Assembly (NCBI GenBank): GCA_014871545.1
Contig: WGSR01000001.1
Coordinates: 1 to 33,067, forward strand
From: Collinsella sp.
GTDB taxonomy: Bacteria; Actinomycetota; Coriobacteriia; Coriobacteriales; Coriobacteriaceae
DNA length: 33,067 nucleotides
Direction: 5' to 3'
In this document: piece after piece, positions 20,955 through 30,700 of the stretch
Numbering within the stretch: the first letter of the stretch is position 1
Layout of the letters: every line of letters starts with the position of its first letter
Notes under the pieces: generated by a model
Seen by the model: the letters and a program-made list of their open reading frames with translations, nothing else
Told to the model about the DNA's origin: nothing
The model's database searches: none
Position numbers and translations under genes: made by a program

Positions 20955-21842
20955 ATGGCTGCAAACGACACCAAGAAAATCAAGCTGCCGTCCAGCGTGG
21001 TCTCCACCATCATCGGCAAGGTGAAGGACACCTCCACCGTCGCCACGCTGAGCCCCAGCACGCCGCAGAAGTTCGCCGACACGACCTATCTCGTGTTCAA
21101 CCCGACCGCCGAGGCCGAGGTCATCGCCGAGGGCGGCAATAAGTCCGGCTCCGAGATCTCCACAACGCCCATTGTCGCAAAGCGCGCAAAGATCGTCACG
21201 ACCACGCGTGTCTCCGATGAGCTGAAGTGGGCCGACGAGGACAACCAGCTGGAGATCATCTCCAACATCATCGCCGACCAGACCGCCGCCGCGGGCCGCG
21301 CTTTGGACTACGTCCTCTACCACGCCATCAACCCCAAGACCGGCCTCGCGCTCACTGGCTACACCGCCCTGACCGCGGACGAGAACGTCCACAGCGTCAC
21401 CAAGACCGACTCCCCGGTCGACGACATCGACTCGCTCTCCGACGCGCTGCTCGACTACGGCATCAACGGCATCGCCATGAGCCGCCAGTTCGCCTCCGAG
21501 CTGCGCAAGCTGCGTGTGCCCGCCACCGGGCAGCGCCTGTACCCCGAGGTGCCGCTGTCCCTCAACGTGGGCAACCTCGACGGCATCCCCGCATCCGTGT
21601 CCGGCACCGTGAACGGCCGTCTCGCCAAGACCCCGACCAAGGTCTCCGCGATCATGGGCGACTTCTGCGCCATCAAGTGGGGCATGGTCCGCGACATCAC
21701 CGCCGAGGTCATCGAGTACGGCGACCCCGACAACACCGGCCAGGACCTGAAGGGCTACAACCAGATCGCCTACCGCACCGAGGCCGTCCTCGCCTACGCG
21801 GTACTCGACCCCAAGGCCTTCGCCGTCCTCAAGAGCGCCTAG
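20955..21842 (+). CDS. major capsid protein (HK97 fold)
   Basis: 295 residues starting MAANDTKKIK. Features of HK97-type capsid proteins: TLSPSTPQKFADTTYLVFNP, EVIAEGGNKSGSEISTTPIV (N-arm to E-loop), DEDNQLEIISNIIADQTAAA (spine helix region), and the C-terminal YNQIAYRTEAVLAYAVLDPK (P-domain strand). There is no N-terminal prohead delta domain, in line with a separate scaffold. GAAGAAAGGCACAGAA precedes the ATG. Confidence 0.92.
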   Translation: MAANDTKKIKLPSSVVSTIIGKVKDTSTVATLSPSTPQKFADTTYLVFNPTAEAEVIAEGGNKSGSEISTTPIVAKRAKIVTTTRVSDELKWADEDNQLEIISNIIADQTAAAGRALDYVLYHAINPKTGLALTGYTALTADENVHSVTKTDSPVDDIDSLSDALLDYGINGIAMSRQFASELRKLRVPATGQRLYPEVPLSLNVGNLDGIPASVSGTVNGRLAKTPTKVSAIMGDFCAIKWGMVRDITAEVIEYGDPDNTGQDLKGYNQIAYRTEAVLAYAVLDPKAFAVLKSA

Positions 21843-21853
21843 GGGGTACCGAG

Positions 21854-22051
21854 ATGGCTCAGCTAGTCCAGAAGTTCATCGTGGAGGACGCGGGCAAGGC
21901 GTCCAGCATCCTCCCGCAGCACGTGGCGCTCGTGTCCCCCGACGACAAGCCGCTCGTCGTGCCCAAGAAGGTCGCCAACCCCGGCGCCAGCCCGACCGTC
22001 GCAAAGGTCGTTCAGGCCCTCGTCGACGCCGGGATCATGGAGGCCGAGTAG
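21854..22051 (+). CDS. small structural-region protein
   Basis: 65 residues starting MAQLVQKFIV, in the head cluster between capsid and connector genes. The middle (PLVVPKKVANPGASPTVAKV) and the helical end (VVQALVDAGIMEAE) do not match a family I can name. A head-decoration or accessory role is inferred from position only. Confidence 0.65.
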   Translation: MAQLVQKFIVEDAGKASSILPQHVALVSPDDKPLVVPKKVANPGASPTVAKVVQALVDAGIMEAE

Positions 22052-22053
22052 CG

Positions 22054-22449
22054 ATGGCCGCGCTCGCCAGCGTCGACGACTATAAGGCCCGCTACGGCGA
22101 GCCCGCGGACTCGGCACGCACCGAGGTGCTGCTGCAGGACGCATCCGACCTGATGCTCGCGGCATTCGAGGACCGAATCGGCGAGTACGCCGAGGGGGCG
22201 TGCCCGGCGTTCGACCGCGCCGCCCCCGCCGTGTGCTGCCTGCTCGTCAACCGCGTGCTCTCGGCACCGTCCGCGATGGCCGGCGCCACGCAGTACAGCC
22301 AGGGGGCCGGATGCTACACCGCATCGGTGACCTACGGCTCGGCGCTCGGCGAGATGTACCTAGGCAAGAGCGACCTCAGGCACCTCGGCCTCACCGGTCA
22401 GGCGCTCGGGTCGCTCACGCCGCTGGAGAGGGGAGGGGTGACCGAATGA
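22054..22449 (+). CDS. head-tail connector (adaptor) protein
   Basis: 131 residues, helical. ALASVDDYKARYGEPADSAR and EVLLQDASDLMLAAFEDRIG match the start of gp6/gp15-type adaptors that stack on the portal; the Gly/Tyr/Ser-rich QYSQGAGCYTASVTYGSALG precedes the last helix. Starts 2 bases after the preceding stop and overlaps the next gene by 4. Confidence 0.8.
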   Translation: MAALASVDDYKARYGEPADSARTEVLLQDASDLMLAAFEDRIGEYAEGACPAFDRAAPAVCCLLVNRVLSAPSAMAGATQYSQGAGCYTASVTYGSALGEMYLGKSDLRHLGLTGQALGSLTPLERGGVTE

Positions 22450-22787
22450 TGTGCCTCATCTCCGGCGAGACCGTGACCGTGCGCAATTCGGCCCAGTCAT
22501 ACGACGAGCTTGGCGAGCCTACCGGCGAGACGGTGTCCGAGGAGGCGGTCGACAACGTCGTGGTGTGCCCCGGCGCGACCGCCGACCTCGACTCGACGCG
22601 CCCGAACGGCGTGACGGTCGCCTACACGCTCTGCTTCCCGAAGGGCGCGGGCGTTGACCTCAAGGACGCGACGGTCACGGTGCGCGGCACCGACTACAAG
22701 GTGGTCGGCGACCCCAAGCGATACACCGCGGCCAATACGCCCGGCCCCTGGGACCTCACCTGCGAGGTGACCCGAATCGATGGCTAA
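22446..22787 (+). CDS. head closure (head-tail joining) protein
   Basis: 113 residues, beta-rich: GETVTVRNSAQSYDELGEPT, then VDLKDATVTVRGTDYKVVGD and GPWDLTCEVTRIDG, a pattern typical of head-closure proteins such as SPP1 gp16. GAGAGGGGAGGGG lies before the ATG at 22446. Position after the adaptor fits. Confidence 0.8.
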   Translation: MMCLISGETVTVRNSAQSYDELGEPTGETVSEEAVDNVVVCPGATADLDSTRPNGVTVAYTLCFPKGAGVDLKDATVTVRGTDYKVVGDPKRYTAANTPGPWDLTCEVTRIDG

Positions 22788-23070
22788 GGCGAAGTGCGAG
22801 GTCAAGATCAAGTGGAAGGGCTGGAACCGCGGCGGATACGCCGAGGTCATGAACGGCGGGGGCGTGCAGGCCATGCTCACCGAGAAGGCCAACGCCGCCG
22901 CTGCCGCATGCAACTCCACGTTCACGCCGAAGTACGGCGAGAGCGGCTACAGCACCGCGACCATAGGCGGCTCGCTTGCGAGGGGCCGCGTCGTCTACAC
23001 GGACAGCAAACACGCCAACGTGAGCGAGCGCAGGCATAACCGACTGCAATCGGCATTCGGAGGTGACTGA
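22780..23070 (+). CDS. minor tail component (HK97 gp10-like)
   Basis: 96 residues starting MAKAKCEVKI. GYAEVMNGGGVQAMLTEKAN and the later TATIGGSLARGRVVYTDSKH match the short gp10-like family found between head-closure and tail-terminator genes. Overlaps the previous gene by 8 bases and the next by 1. Confidence 0.75.
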   Translation: MAKAKCEVKIKWKGWNRGGYAEVMNGGGVQAMLTEKANAAAAACNSTFTPKYGESGYSTATIGGSLARGRVVYTDSKHANVSERRHNRLQSAFGGD

Positions 23071-23411
23071 TGGACATCGAGAGGGTGGTCGCCAAGCGAC
23101 TCATGGACGCGACCGGAATTAAGTGCGTGCCCGACGTGCCGCGCGAGAGACCCGATGAGTTCGTCCAGGTCACCCTCGCCGCCACGAGCGCGACACGGTT
23201 CATCCAGTCCCCGCGCGTGCTCGCCACGTCGTGGGCGAAGACCCGCAGGCGCGCACGCGAGATAGCCGAGGCCGTCGAGCGGGCGTGCGCCGCCATCGAG
23301 GACGAGCCGAACGTGTTCTCGGCCGTTCCCGACGGCACGTACCGATGGGACGACCCCGACACGGGGACTCCCAGATACCAGACGAACATCAACCTGACAG
23401 TTTGCGAATAA
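23070..23411 (+). CDS. tail terminator protein
   Basis: 113 residues. MDIERVVAKRLMDATGIKCV, VPRERPDEFVQVTLAAT, ARRIAE-like ARRAREIAEAVERACAAIE (written RRRAREIAEAVERAC in the protein), and the beta end RYQTNINLTVCE are the alpha/beta arrangement of tail-terminator proteins that cap the tail tube. GGAGGTGACTG precedes the ATG. Confidence 0.78.
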   Translation: MDIERVVAKRLMDATGIKCVPDVPRERPDEFVQVTLAATSATRFIQSPRVLATSWAKTRRRAREIAEAVERACAAIEDEPNVFSAVPDGTYRWDDPDTGTPRYQTNINLTVCE

Positions 23412-23420
23412 GGAGCAATC

Positions 23421-23999
23421 ATGGCAGAAAGCAACAAGAACAACGTCGCAAACGTTTCCAGCGCCAAGGGAGTAAAGGGCGGCTACATCTTCACCGCGCC
23501 AGTCGGCACCGCGCTACCGACGGACTTCAAGACGGCGCTCCCCGCTGCGTGGAAATGCCTCGGCTACATCAGCGAGGACGGCTATGTCGAGACGCTCGAC
23601 ACCGACTCCGAGGACATCAAGGACATGAACGGCGACCTCATGGCCTCGCCGCAGACCTCCCGCGTCGAGAGCGCACAGCTCACGCTCGCCGAGATCAAGG
23701 CCGCCACCCTCAAGGTCATGTACGGCTCCGGCAACGTCAAGGACGAGGGCGGCATGATCACGGTCAAGCACAACGGCGACTCCACTGAGACGTGGTCCGC
23801 CGTGCTCGATCTCGTGCTCAAGAACGGCCGCCGCTGGCGCAAGGTGGTGCCGCTCGCCCAGTCCTCCGAGCTTGACGACCTCACCCTCGCCGTGGGCGAG
23901 CTCGCCGCGCGCGCCCTCACGGTCAAGTACCTCACCGACGAGGACGGCAACACCTGCTACGACTACATCCAGTCCACCGAGACCGCGGAGGGCAAGTAA
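23421..23999 (+). CDS. major tail (tube) protein
   Basis: 192 residues starting MAESNKNNVA. KGGYIFTAPVGTALPTDFKT, WKCLGYISEDGYVE, and SRVESAQLTLAEIKAATLKV are typical of siphovirus tube subunits; the C-terminal half is beta-rich (LVLKNGRRWRKVVPL, ARALTVKYLTDEDG). AAGGAGCAATC precedes the ATG. Its stop overlaps the start of the chaperone gene. Confidence 0.88.
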   Translation: MAESNKNNVANVSSAKGVKGGYIFTAPVGTALPTDFKTALPAAWKCLGYISEDGYVETLDTDSEDIKDMNGDLMASPQTSRVESAQLTLAEIKAATLKVMYGSGNVKDEGGMITVKHNGDSTETWSAVLDLVLKNGRRWRKVVPLAQSSELDDLTLAVGELAARALTVKYLTDEDGNTCYDYIQSTETAEGK

Positions 24000-24292
24000 T
24001 GACCGAGCTCACGTTCACCATCCCCGGTATCGACGGCGAGTTCACCGCCGACCTCGACGAGCTGCTCAGCTACAAGACGAACAAGCAGTTCGCCAAGAGC
24101 GAGACCGAGCCGGGCGGGATGTTCGAGGCCTTCGAGCGCGTCTTCGCGGGCCGTGACGAGGAGTACATGGAGCGCCTCGGCGGCTCCGTCGAGTCCACGG
24201 GCGTGCTCATGCAGGCCGCATTCGAGGCGGCGAAGGCAAAAAACTCCCAGGATTCGTCCTCGAGCTCGAAGGGCACCGCGCAGAAGTCGTAG
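23999..24292 (+). CDS. tail assembly chaperone G
   Basis: 97 residues if no frameshift occurs. TFTIPGIDGEFTADLDELLS and FAKSETEPGGMFEAFERVFA, then the Ser-rich end SQDSSSSSKGTAQKS. Binds the tape measure during tail assembly and is not in the virion. It contains the slippery site at 24238-24244 for making the longer G-T form. Confidence 0.85.
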   Translation: MTELTFTIPGIDGEFTADLDELLSYKTNKQFAKSETEPGGMFEAFERVFAGRDEEYMERLGGSVESTGVLMQAAFEAAKAKNSQDSSSSSKGTAQKS

Positions 24293-24642
24293 CGGACTTC
24301 CGACAGTACTACGGCATCGACCTCCCGCTCGAGGGCGGACCGGACGACCTCCGGCGCGCCGCCCTCCTGTGGGAGCAGCTGCCGAAGGAGTCGAGGTGCG
24401 CGCGCCGCATGTACCCAGAGCTCAAGTGGAGCGAGGAGACGTACATGCTCTGGCGCATCGAGCATCAGCTCAGGAGCCTCGCGTGGGGGCTGAGCGACAA
24501 GAAGCACCGGCCGCCGCAGGAGCCGCAGCCGCTCAAGACGCCCGGGCAGCTCGCGGAGCTCAAGAGGCACCAGCGCAACGCCCTCGCGAACAGGGCGGAA
24601 ATCGACGAGATTCTAGGATTAGGAGGACGGGATGGCGACTAG
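23999..24642 (+). CDS. tail assembly chaperone GT (frameshift product)
   Basis: Residues 1-82 are read in the frame of G up to AAC (24242-24244); after the -1 slip, reading continues from CTC at 24244 to the stop at 24640-24642, about 214 residues in all. The T part starts LPGFVLELEGHRAEVVADFR and includes YYGIDLPLEGGPDDL, LLWEQLPKESR and KWSEETYMLWRIEHQLRSLA. T recruits the tube subunits to the tape measure. It overlaps the tape-measure start by 11 bases, as usual. Confidence 0.85.
24238..24244 (+). other. -1 programmed ribosomal frameshift site (A_AAA_AAC)
   Basis: The heptamer A AAA AAC is aligned with the codons GCA AAA AAC of gene G (X_XXY_YYZ form). A -1 slip puts ribosomes in the frame that is open to 24642. 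Frameshift at this point in the G/GT pair is a general feature of siphoviruses. Confidence 0.88.
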
Positions 24643-27103
24643 CGTAGGCTCGGCATGCATCACGCTCATGCCGTCCATGAAGGGCTTCGCCGGCAGCATC
24701 TGCTCGGAGTTCGGCGACACGGGCTCCAAGGCCGGAAAGTCATTCGGCGACTCGATGACCTCCGGCGTGGACGGCGGGGTCAAGCGCTCCAGCGGGCTGC
24801 TGAGCGGGCTCGGCACCGTCGCCAGGGGCGTGGGCACCGTCGCCGCGGCTGGCATGGGCGCGCTTACCACGGCGGTGACCGCAATCGGCGGCGCTGCGGT
24901 ATCCGCATACGCCGACTACGAGCAGCTGGTCGGCGGCGTCGATACGCTCTTCGGCTCCGCGTCCGGCAAACTGCAGGGATACGCCGCGGAAGCGTACAAG
25001 ACGTGCGGCATGAGCGCAAACCAATACATGACCCAGGCGACCAGCTTCGCCGCATCGCTCGTGAGCTCGTGCGGCGGCGACGTGGCGAAGGCCGCCGAGT
25101 CCGCCAACACGGCGATGGGCGACATGGCGGACAACGTCAACAAGATGGGCTCGGACATGGCCGACGTTCAGAACGCCTACCAAGGTTTTGCCAAGCAGAA
25201 CTATACGATGCTGGACAACCTGAAGCTGGGCTACGGCGGCACGAAGTCCGAGATGGAGCGACTCATCGCGGACGCCAACAAGCTGCGCGCGGCGCAGGGC
25301 AAGACCGCCGGCCTCACCATCGACAGCTACGCCGACGTGGTCGAGGCTATCCACACCGTGCAGTCCGAGATGGGCATCACCGGCACGACCTCCAAGGAGG
25401 CAGCTACCACCATCTCCGGCTCCATCGGCATGGCCAAGGCATCATGGGAGAACTTCCTCACCGGTCTGGGCCGAGACGACGTGGACTTCTCGCAGCTCAC
25501 CGAGCAGCTGCTCACGTCCGTCGGCGCCGTGGCCAAGAACATCGCGCCGCGCGTCGCGCAGATCGGGCAGGGCATCATCAAGGCGCTCCCTGCGGCGCTC
25601 TCCGGCATCGCGTCGGTGCTCACGCCCATCGTGTCCGAGGCGCTCGCCACGGCGTGGAACATCGCCGTCGGTGCGCTCGCCGGCATCGGTATCAAGCTGC
25701 CGAAGCTGGACTCCTCGCAGATCTGCTCGGCGCTGCAGGCCATCCTGGGCGTGGCCACGTCCGTCGGCAACGGCATCAAGGCGGCAATCGAGTTCATCGC
25801 GCCGCTCATCGCGCCAATCGGCACGGCGCTGCTCAACATCGCGCAGGCCGTGCTGCCGGTGCTCTCCACCGGCATACAGGTGGTGCTCGGCATCGTGCAG
25901 GCGCTGTCGCCGGTCATCGGCTTCCTGGTCGGTGTTATCGCGGACGTGATGACGACCGTTTCGCAGCTCGTCGCCATCGCCATGCCCGCCGTGCAGTCCG
26001 TGCTGTCCGCCGTGCTTGCGGCGATGCCGCTCATCCAGGGCGCGATTCAGGTGGCGATGGGCATCATCTCCGCCGTCTGGAACGCGGTCTGGCCGGTGAT
26101 CTCCGCTGTCCTGACTGGCGTGATGGATGCAATCTCCACTGCCGTCCAGGTCGCGATGGCCGTGGTGCAGACAGTCATCTCCACGGTCACCGCCGCGATA
26201 AGCGGCGACTGGGATACGGTCTGGAACACCATCAAGTCGGTAGCCGAGCTCGTCTGGTCGCAGATTGAGTTCGCCGTGCGAGCGGCCATCGGGGTCGTCG
26301 AGTCCGTGATAACGTCCACGCTCGATGGAATCAGCTCGATTTGGTCAAGCGTGTGGGACACCGTCCGCGATTTCGCCGAGGTGGTCTGGGGACGCATCAA
26401 GCTCGCCGTCAACTCGGCGATAAATCAGGTCAGAGGCGTGATCAGCTCCGTGCTCAACAGCATCAGCTCCACATGGTCGAGCATGTGGGGGAGCATCAAG
26501 AGCGCCTGCTCGTCCATCTGGGAGGGCATCAAGAGCGCAGCGTCCAACGGAATCAACTCCGTCTACAGGACCGTCACGAGCATCAAGGGCAAGATCACCG
26601 GATTCTTCTCGGGTGCGCGCAACTGGCTCTTCAACTCCGGCAAGTCGATACTCAACGGCCTGAAGGACGGCATCATGTCCGCTATCGGCTCGGTGACCTC
26701 GGCGGTCTCCGGAGCAGTATCCAGAATCCGCTCCTTCTTCCCGTTCTCGCCGGCAAAGGTCGGCCCGTTCTCCGGGCACGGCTACACGACCTTCTCGGGC
26801 AAGGCTCTCATGCAGGGCTGGGCGCAGGGCATCGGCTCCGGCACCGGCACCGTGGTCTCCGCCATCAGCGGCGCCATGGACACCGCGCAGGGGATGCTCT
26901 CGACGGGCCTGACCGTCGCGCCGTCCGCTGTCTACACTCCGGCGCGTCCCGAGGAGGATTCCGACGACGCCCTCGCCGGCATCCTGTCCGTCCTCGAGCA
27001 GATCCGGGACAAGGACGGAAACCTGTACATCGACTCGGAGCGCGTCTCCTCCGCCATCGCTATGCGCGGCAGGCACACGCTCGCCGCAAGGGGGTTCGCA
27101 TGA
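24632..27103 (+). CDS. tape measure protein
   Basis: 823 residues, the length ruler of the tail and part of the DNA injection path. It starts MATSVGSACITLMPSMKGFA, then Gly/Ala-rich GTVAAAGMGALTTAVTAIGG, the TMP-core segment with YKTCGMSANQYMTQATSFAA, and long hydrophobic helices (residues about 310-500, such as LIAPIGTALLNIAQAVLPVL). WDTVWNTIKS, WSSVWDTVRDFAEVVW and WSSMWGSIKSACSSIWEGIK are repeated Trp-rich units (about residues 525-645). The end has FSGHGYTTFSGKALMQGW. By the usual 1.5 A per residue the tail would be about 120 nm. AGGAGGACGGG precedes the ATG. Confidence 0.95.
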   Translation: MATSVGSACITLMPSMKGFAGSICSEFGDTGSKAGKSFGDSMTSGVDGGVKRSSGLLSGLGTVARGVGTVAAAGMGALTTAVTAIGGAAVSAYADYEQLVGGVDTLFGSASGKLQGYAAEAYKTCGMSANQYMTQATSFAASLVSSCGGDVAKAAESANTAMGDMADNVNKMGSDMADVQNAYQGFAKQNYTMLDNLKLGYGGTKSEMERLIADANKLRAAQGKTAGLTIDSYADVVEAIHTVQSEMGITGTTSKEAATTISGSIGMAKASWENFLTGLGRDDVDFSQLTEQLLTSVGAVAKNIAPRVAQIGQGIIKALPAALSGIASVLTPIVSEALATAWNIAVGALAGIGIKLPKLDSSQICSALQAILGVATSVGNGIKAAIEFIAPLIAPIGTALLNIAQAVLPVLSTGIQVVLGIVQALSPVIGFLVGVIADVMTTVSQLVAIAMPAVQSVLSAVLAAMPLIQGAIQVAMGIISAVWNAVWPVISAVLTGVMDAISTAVQVAMAVVQTVISTVTAAISGDWDTVWNTIKSVAELVWSQIEFAVRAAIGVVESVITSTLDGISSIWSSVWDTVRDFAEVVWGRIKLAVNSAINQVRGVISSVLNSISSTWSSMWGSIKSACSSIWEGIKSAASNGINSVYRTVTSIKGKITGFFSGARNWLFNSGKSILNGLKDGIMSAIGSVTSAVSGAVSRIRSFFPFSPAKVGPFSGHGYTTFSGKALMQGWAQGIGSGTGTVVSAISGAMDTAQGMLSTGLTVAPSAVYTPARPEEDSDDALAGILSVLEQIRDKDGNLYIDSERVSSAIAMRGRHTLAARGFA

Positions 27104-27798
27104 TATTCGGCGGAATCGACCTCACGCCGTACCTGCTGGTGACCAAGGTCACGAGACCGATTGTCCCCAAGGTACGGCTCGATGAGACCGAGGTCCCCGG
27201 CATGGACGGCTCGCATATCCGCGCCACTGGCCTCGAGCCCGTCGAGATAGCGGTCGCCTGCAACATCGTCGGCGGCTCCCTCGCCGCGGTCGCCGAGGCA
27301 AGGGCCGTGCTCGCCTCGGCGCTGTCCGGTGGCGAGAAGGCCCTCGTGCTCGACGACGCTCCCGAGCGCTACATGCTCGCGCGCTACAGGGGAGGGGCGG
27401 AGCAGGGGCGCAACGCGCACATGCCGAATCTCACGCTCGGGTTCTACTGTGCAGACCCCGCCGCCTACGGGCAGCGGCGCTCCGAGCAGGCGTCGGCATC
27501 CCAGCGCGCCGTCACAGCCGGGGGCAACTACAGGGCCTACCCTACGGTCACGTGCAAGCCCCCGGCAGGCTCGAGTTGGACATTCACTAATGTCTCGACC
27601 GGACAATTCGTCCGCGTCGAGGCGTCGTTCACGGGCGCACAGACCGTTGTGCTGGACATGCGCGCGGAGCGCTGCACGGTCAACGGCGCGGACTGGCCCG
27701 TGACCGTCGCGAGCGACTTCTTTTCGCTCGACGGCGTGCAGCAGATCAAGACGAGCGGCGGCACCGCGACGCTCGAATGGGAGGAGAGGTGGCTCTAG
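27100..27798 (+). CDS. distal tail protein (Dit)
   Basis: 232 residues. IFGGIDLTPYLLVTKVTRPI, the DETEVPGMDGSHI stretch and the RAVLASALSGGEKALVLDDA segment are typical of SPP1 gp19.1-like Dit, which forms the ring joining tube and tip. The C-terminal half is a beta sandwich-like part (YPTVTCKPPAGSSWTFTNV). The start overlaps the tape-measure stop (ATGA). It directly precedes the tip protein. Confidence 0.82.
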   Translation: MIFGGIDLTPYLLVTKVTRPIVPKVRLDETEVPGMDGSHIRATGLEPVEIAVACNIVGGSLAAVAEARAVLASALSGGEKALVLDDAPERYMLARYRGGAEQGRNAHMPNLTLGFYCADPAAYGQRRSEQASASQRAVTAGGNYRAYPTVTCKPPAGSSWTFTNVSTGQFVRVEASFTGAQTVVLDMRAERCTVNGADWPVTVASDFFSLDGVQQIKTSGGTATLEWEERWL

Positions 27799-30700
27799 GT
27801 GCGAATTGACGTATACACGTGGCAGGACGACTACGTAGCGACAATCGGCCCCGAGGAGCTGCTCTCCCTCACCCATACCGACGAGCTCAACGGCGAGGAC
27901 AGCGTGGACATCACCACGACCTTCGCGCTCAAGCAGGGCTACCGACTCGTGTGGGCCGACCGCCTCGGCAAGGTCCACGAGCACGTCTGCCAAGACCCCA
28001 AGGGCCTCCACGCCGGAGGCGATACGGTCTACACGGACACGGCGATCAACTCCATCTGCGAGACGTACGGCGACTATATCGAGGACAAGCGCCCCTACGG
28101 CTACGGCTTCTTGCAGGCGCTGAACGTCTGCCTTGGGCCGACCCGCTGGACCGCCGGAACGGTCGACCAGACCGGCACCGTCGACAAGGGCCTGACCTTC
28201 TACCACACCTCGGCGCGCGAGGCGCTCCAGTCAATCTTGGAATGCGGCGGCGAGCTTGAGACTGAAATCACCGTATCCGGCGGAAAGGTGACCTCTCGCA
28301 GGGTGGGCATCCGCTCGCACCGAGGCGCGAAGGGCGGCCACCGCCGGTTTACCTACACCAAGGACTTGGCATCCGTCTCCCGCACCGAGCACTACGGGGC
28401 GATCACCGCCTGCTACGGCTACGGCAAGGGAATCGAGACCGACACGGGCGGCTACGGGCGCAAGCTGACGTTCGGCGACATCAACAACGGAAAGAACTAC
28501 GTGGAGGACGCGACCGCGCTCAGGCTGTACGGGCGACCCGACGGCAGGGGCTGGCGCGCGCACGTGTTCGGACAATATGAAAATTCAAATTGCGAGGACG
28601 CGGCAACTCTGCTCGCTGAGACCCGCGCATACCTCGACTCCCGCAAGGAGCCGGGAATGACCTACGAGGCCGACGCCGTCGACCTCGTGCAGTTCGGGCG
28701 CGACTGGGAGGGCGTGGCGGTCGGTGAAGACGTGCAGATCGTCGACACGGCATTCAGCCCGGCGCTGCGCTGCGAGGGTCGCGTGACCAAGCTAGTCACC
28801 GACGAGCTCGGGGGCGCCATGCGCGTGACGCTCGGGAACGTGACCGAGACAATCACGGACATGTTGCTGGCACAGCAGCAGAAAGTGTCCAGCCTGTCCA
28901 GGCGCTCGTCCAGCTGGGACGTGGCGGCATCCACACCGCCCTCGTACCTCCAGCAGGTCATGGACAGCATGAATACGCAGTTCAACCTCGCGGGCAACAG
29001 CTACGTCCACACGAGCTTCGAGCGCGGCCTGATCTTCGGCTCCGTCCCCCTCGACGCGGACGGCCGCTCGACGACCGGCGGCGGCATGGCCATGCAGCTG
29101 TGCTCGCAGGGCTTCCGCATCGCCTCCGGCTGCAAGGCGGACGGCTCGTGGGACTGGCGCACCTTCGGCACCGGAAAGGGCTTCTTCGCCGAGTTCATCT
29201 GCTTCGGCACGATGCTCGGCGACCTGATCAAGACCGGAACCATCCAGGACAAGGCGGGCAAGAACTACTGGAACCTCGACGAGAGCGAACTACATATCGG
29301 CCCCGGCGCGAAGCTCGGCGACAAGGACATCGCCACGACCGACGCCGTGATCGCGTCGGTGGACGTGGAGTACGCCCAGGGAACGTCGCGCGTCACCGAG
29401 CCGCAGGGCGGATGGCAGACCACGGCGCCGCAATGGGTGTCGGGCAAGTACATCTGGACGCGCACCAAGACCACCATGCAGTCCGGCGACATCGAGTACA
29501 GCGAGCCCGTGTGCATCAGCGGCATCGATGGCGCCAAGGGCGACAAGGGCTCCACCGGCACCGGTGTGAAGGGCATCGTCGAGCAGTACTACCTGTCTAC
29601 GAGCTCCACCGCACAGTCCGGCGGCAGTTGGTCGGAGGCGCAGCCCGCGTGGAGTAAGGGCAAGTACATCTGGACGCGCAGCAAGATCGCGTGGACGGAC
29701 GGCTCGACCACCTACACCGCGCCGTGCCTCGCCAAGGCCATCAACGGCTCCAACCAGATGGCCGGCAGTGCCATCGTCTCGCGCGTGAAGCTGTACGCGA
29801 GGAACCAGTCGGACAGCGTGCCACCGATTAATGCGCAGAACCCAGAGCTGGGATGGTCCGAGGACCTCTCGCAATGGTCGAACGGATACTTCGTCTGGTC
29901 GATGGAGCGCGTCACCTACGGCGATGGCTCCGTGACCCACACGGCGCCGGTGCTGGAGGCCGCGTACAACAAGGCCTACCAGAGCGCGCACGACCTCACG
30001 GACTCACTTAATGGCCTCGACACGACGGTGCAGGACCTCGCGAGGGACGGCGTCGTGACCGAGGCGGAGGCCGCGGCCGTGAAGAAGGCCAAGCAGGACG
30101 TTGACAAGGAGCGCGAGGAGATGACCTCGCAGTACACCGCGCTGAAGTCGAACAAGGCCCTCAGTGCCAAGTTCCTCTCGTCCGTCCTCGGCCCCCGCTA
30201 CACCAAGGCCTTCGGCACGACCGACGAGGGCGGCACGTACGGCTCCTACGCCGACAAGGTCGATAAGGTGCTCCACTGCAAGACAGCTGAGGACCTGAAG
30301 GCGGCGATGTGTGAGTACGACGCCGCCTACGGCGCTTACTCGACCGCCGTGAGGGACTACGCCGATGCTGCGACCGGGGCGCGCCACGCCATCGAGCAGA
30401 AGGACGCGGCGGACTACGCAGACGGAATCCTGAGCGCCTACGACGATCAGATGGACCAGAAGGCCATTTTCGACCGCCTGACGAACGGCGGCGCAGACCA
30501 GGGGCTCTACATGAGCAACAACAGGGTCTACGTCAACGCGACATACATCGCAACCGGGACTCTCGCGGACGCAAAGGGGCGCAACTCGTGGAACCTCAAG
30601 GAAGGCGTGCTGACGACCAACTACATGACGGCGAAGAACATCACGGCGACTGGAAGCTTCACCGGTGGAAACCGCAGCAGCGGGTACGCCATGGAGCTCG

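Noticed and set aside
20302..21024. Plus-strand ORF as a possible immunity gene for the head-toxin fusion
   Set aside because: It starts inside the terminator stem, has very basic low-complexity composition, and mostly shadows the scaffold gene in another frame.
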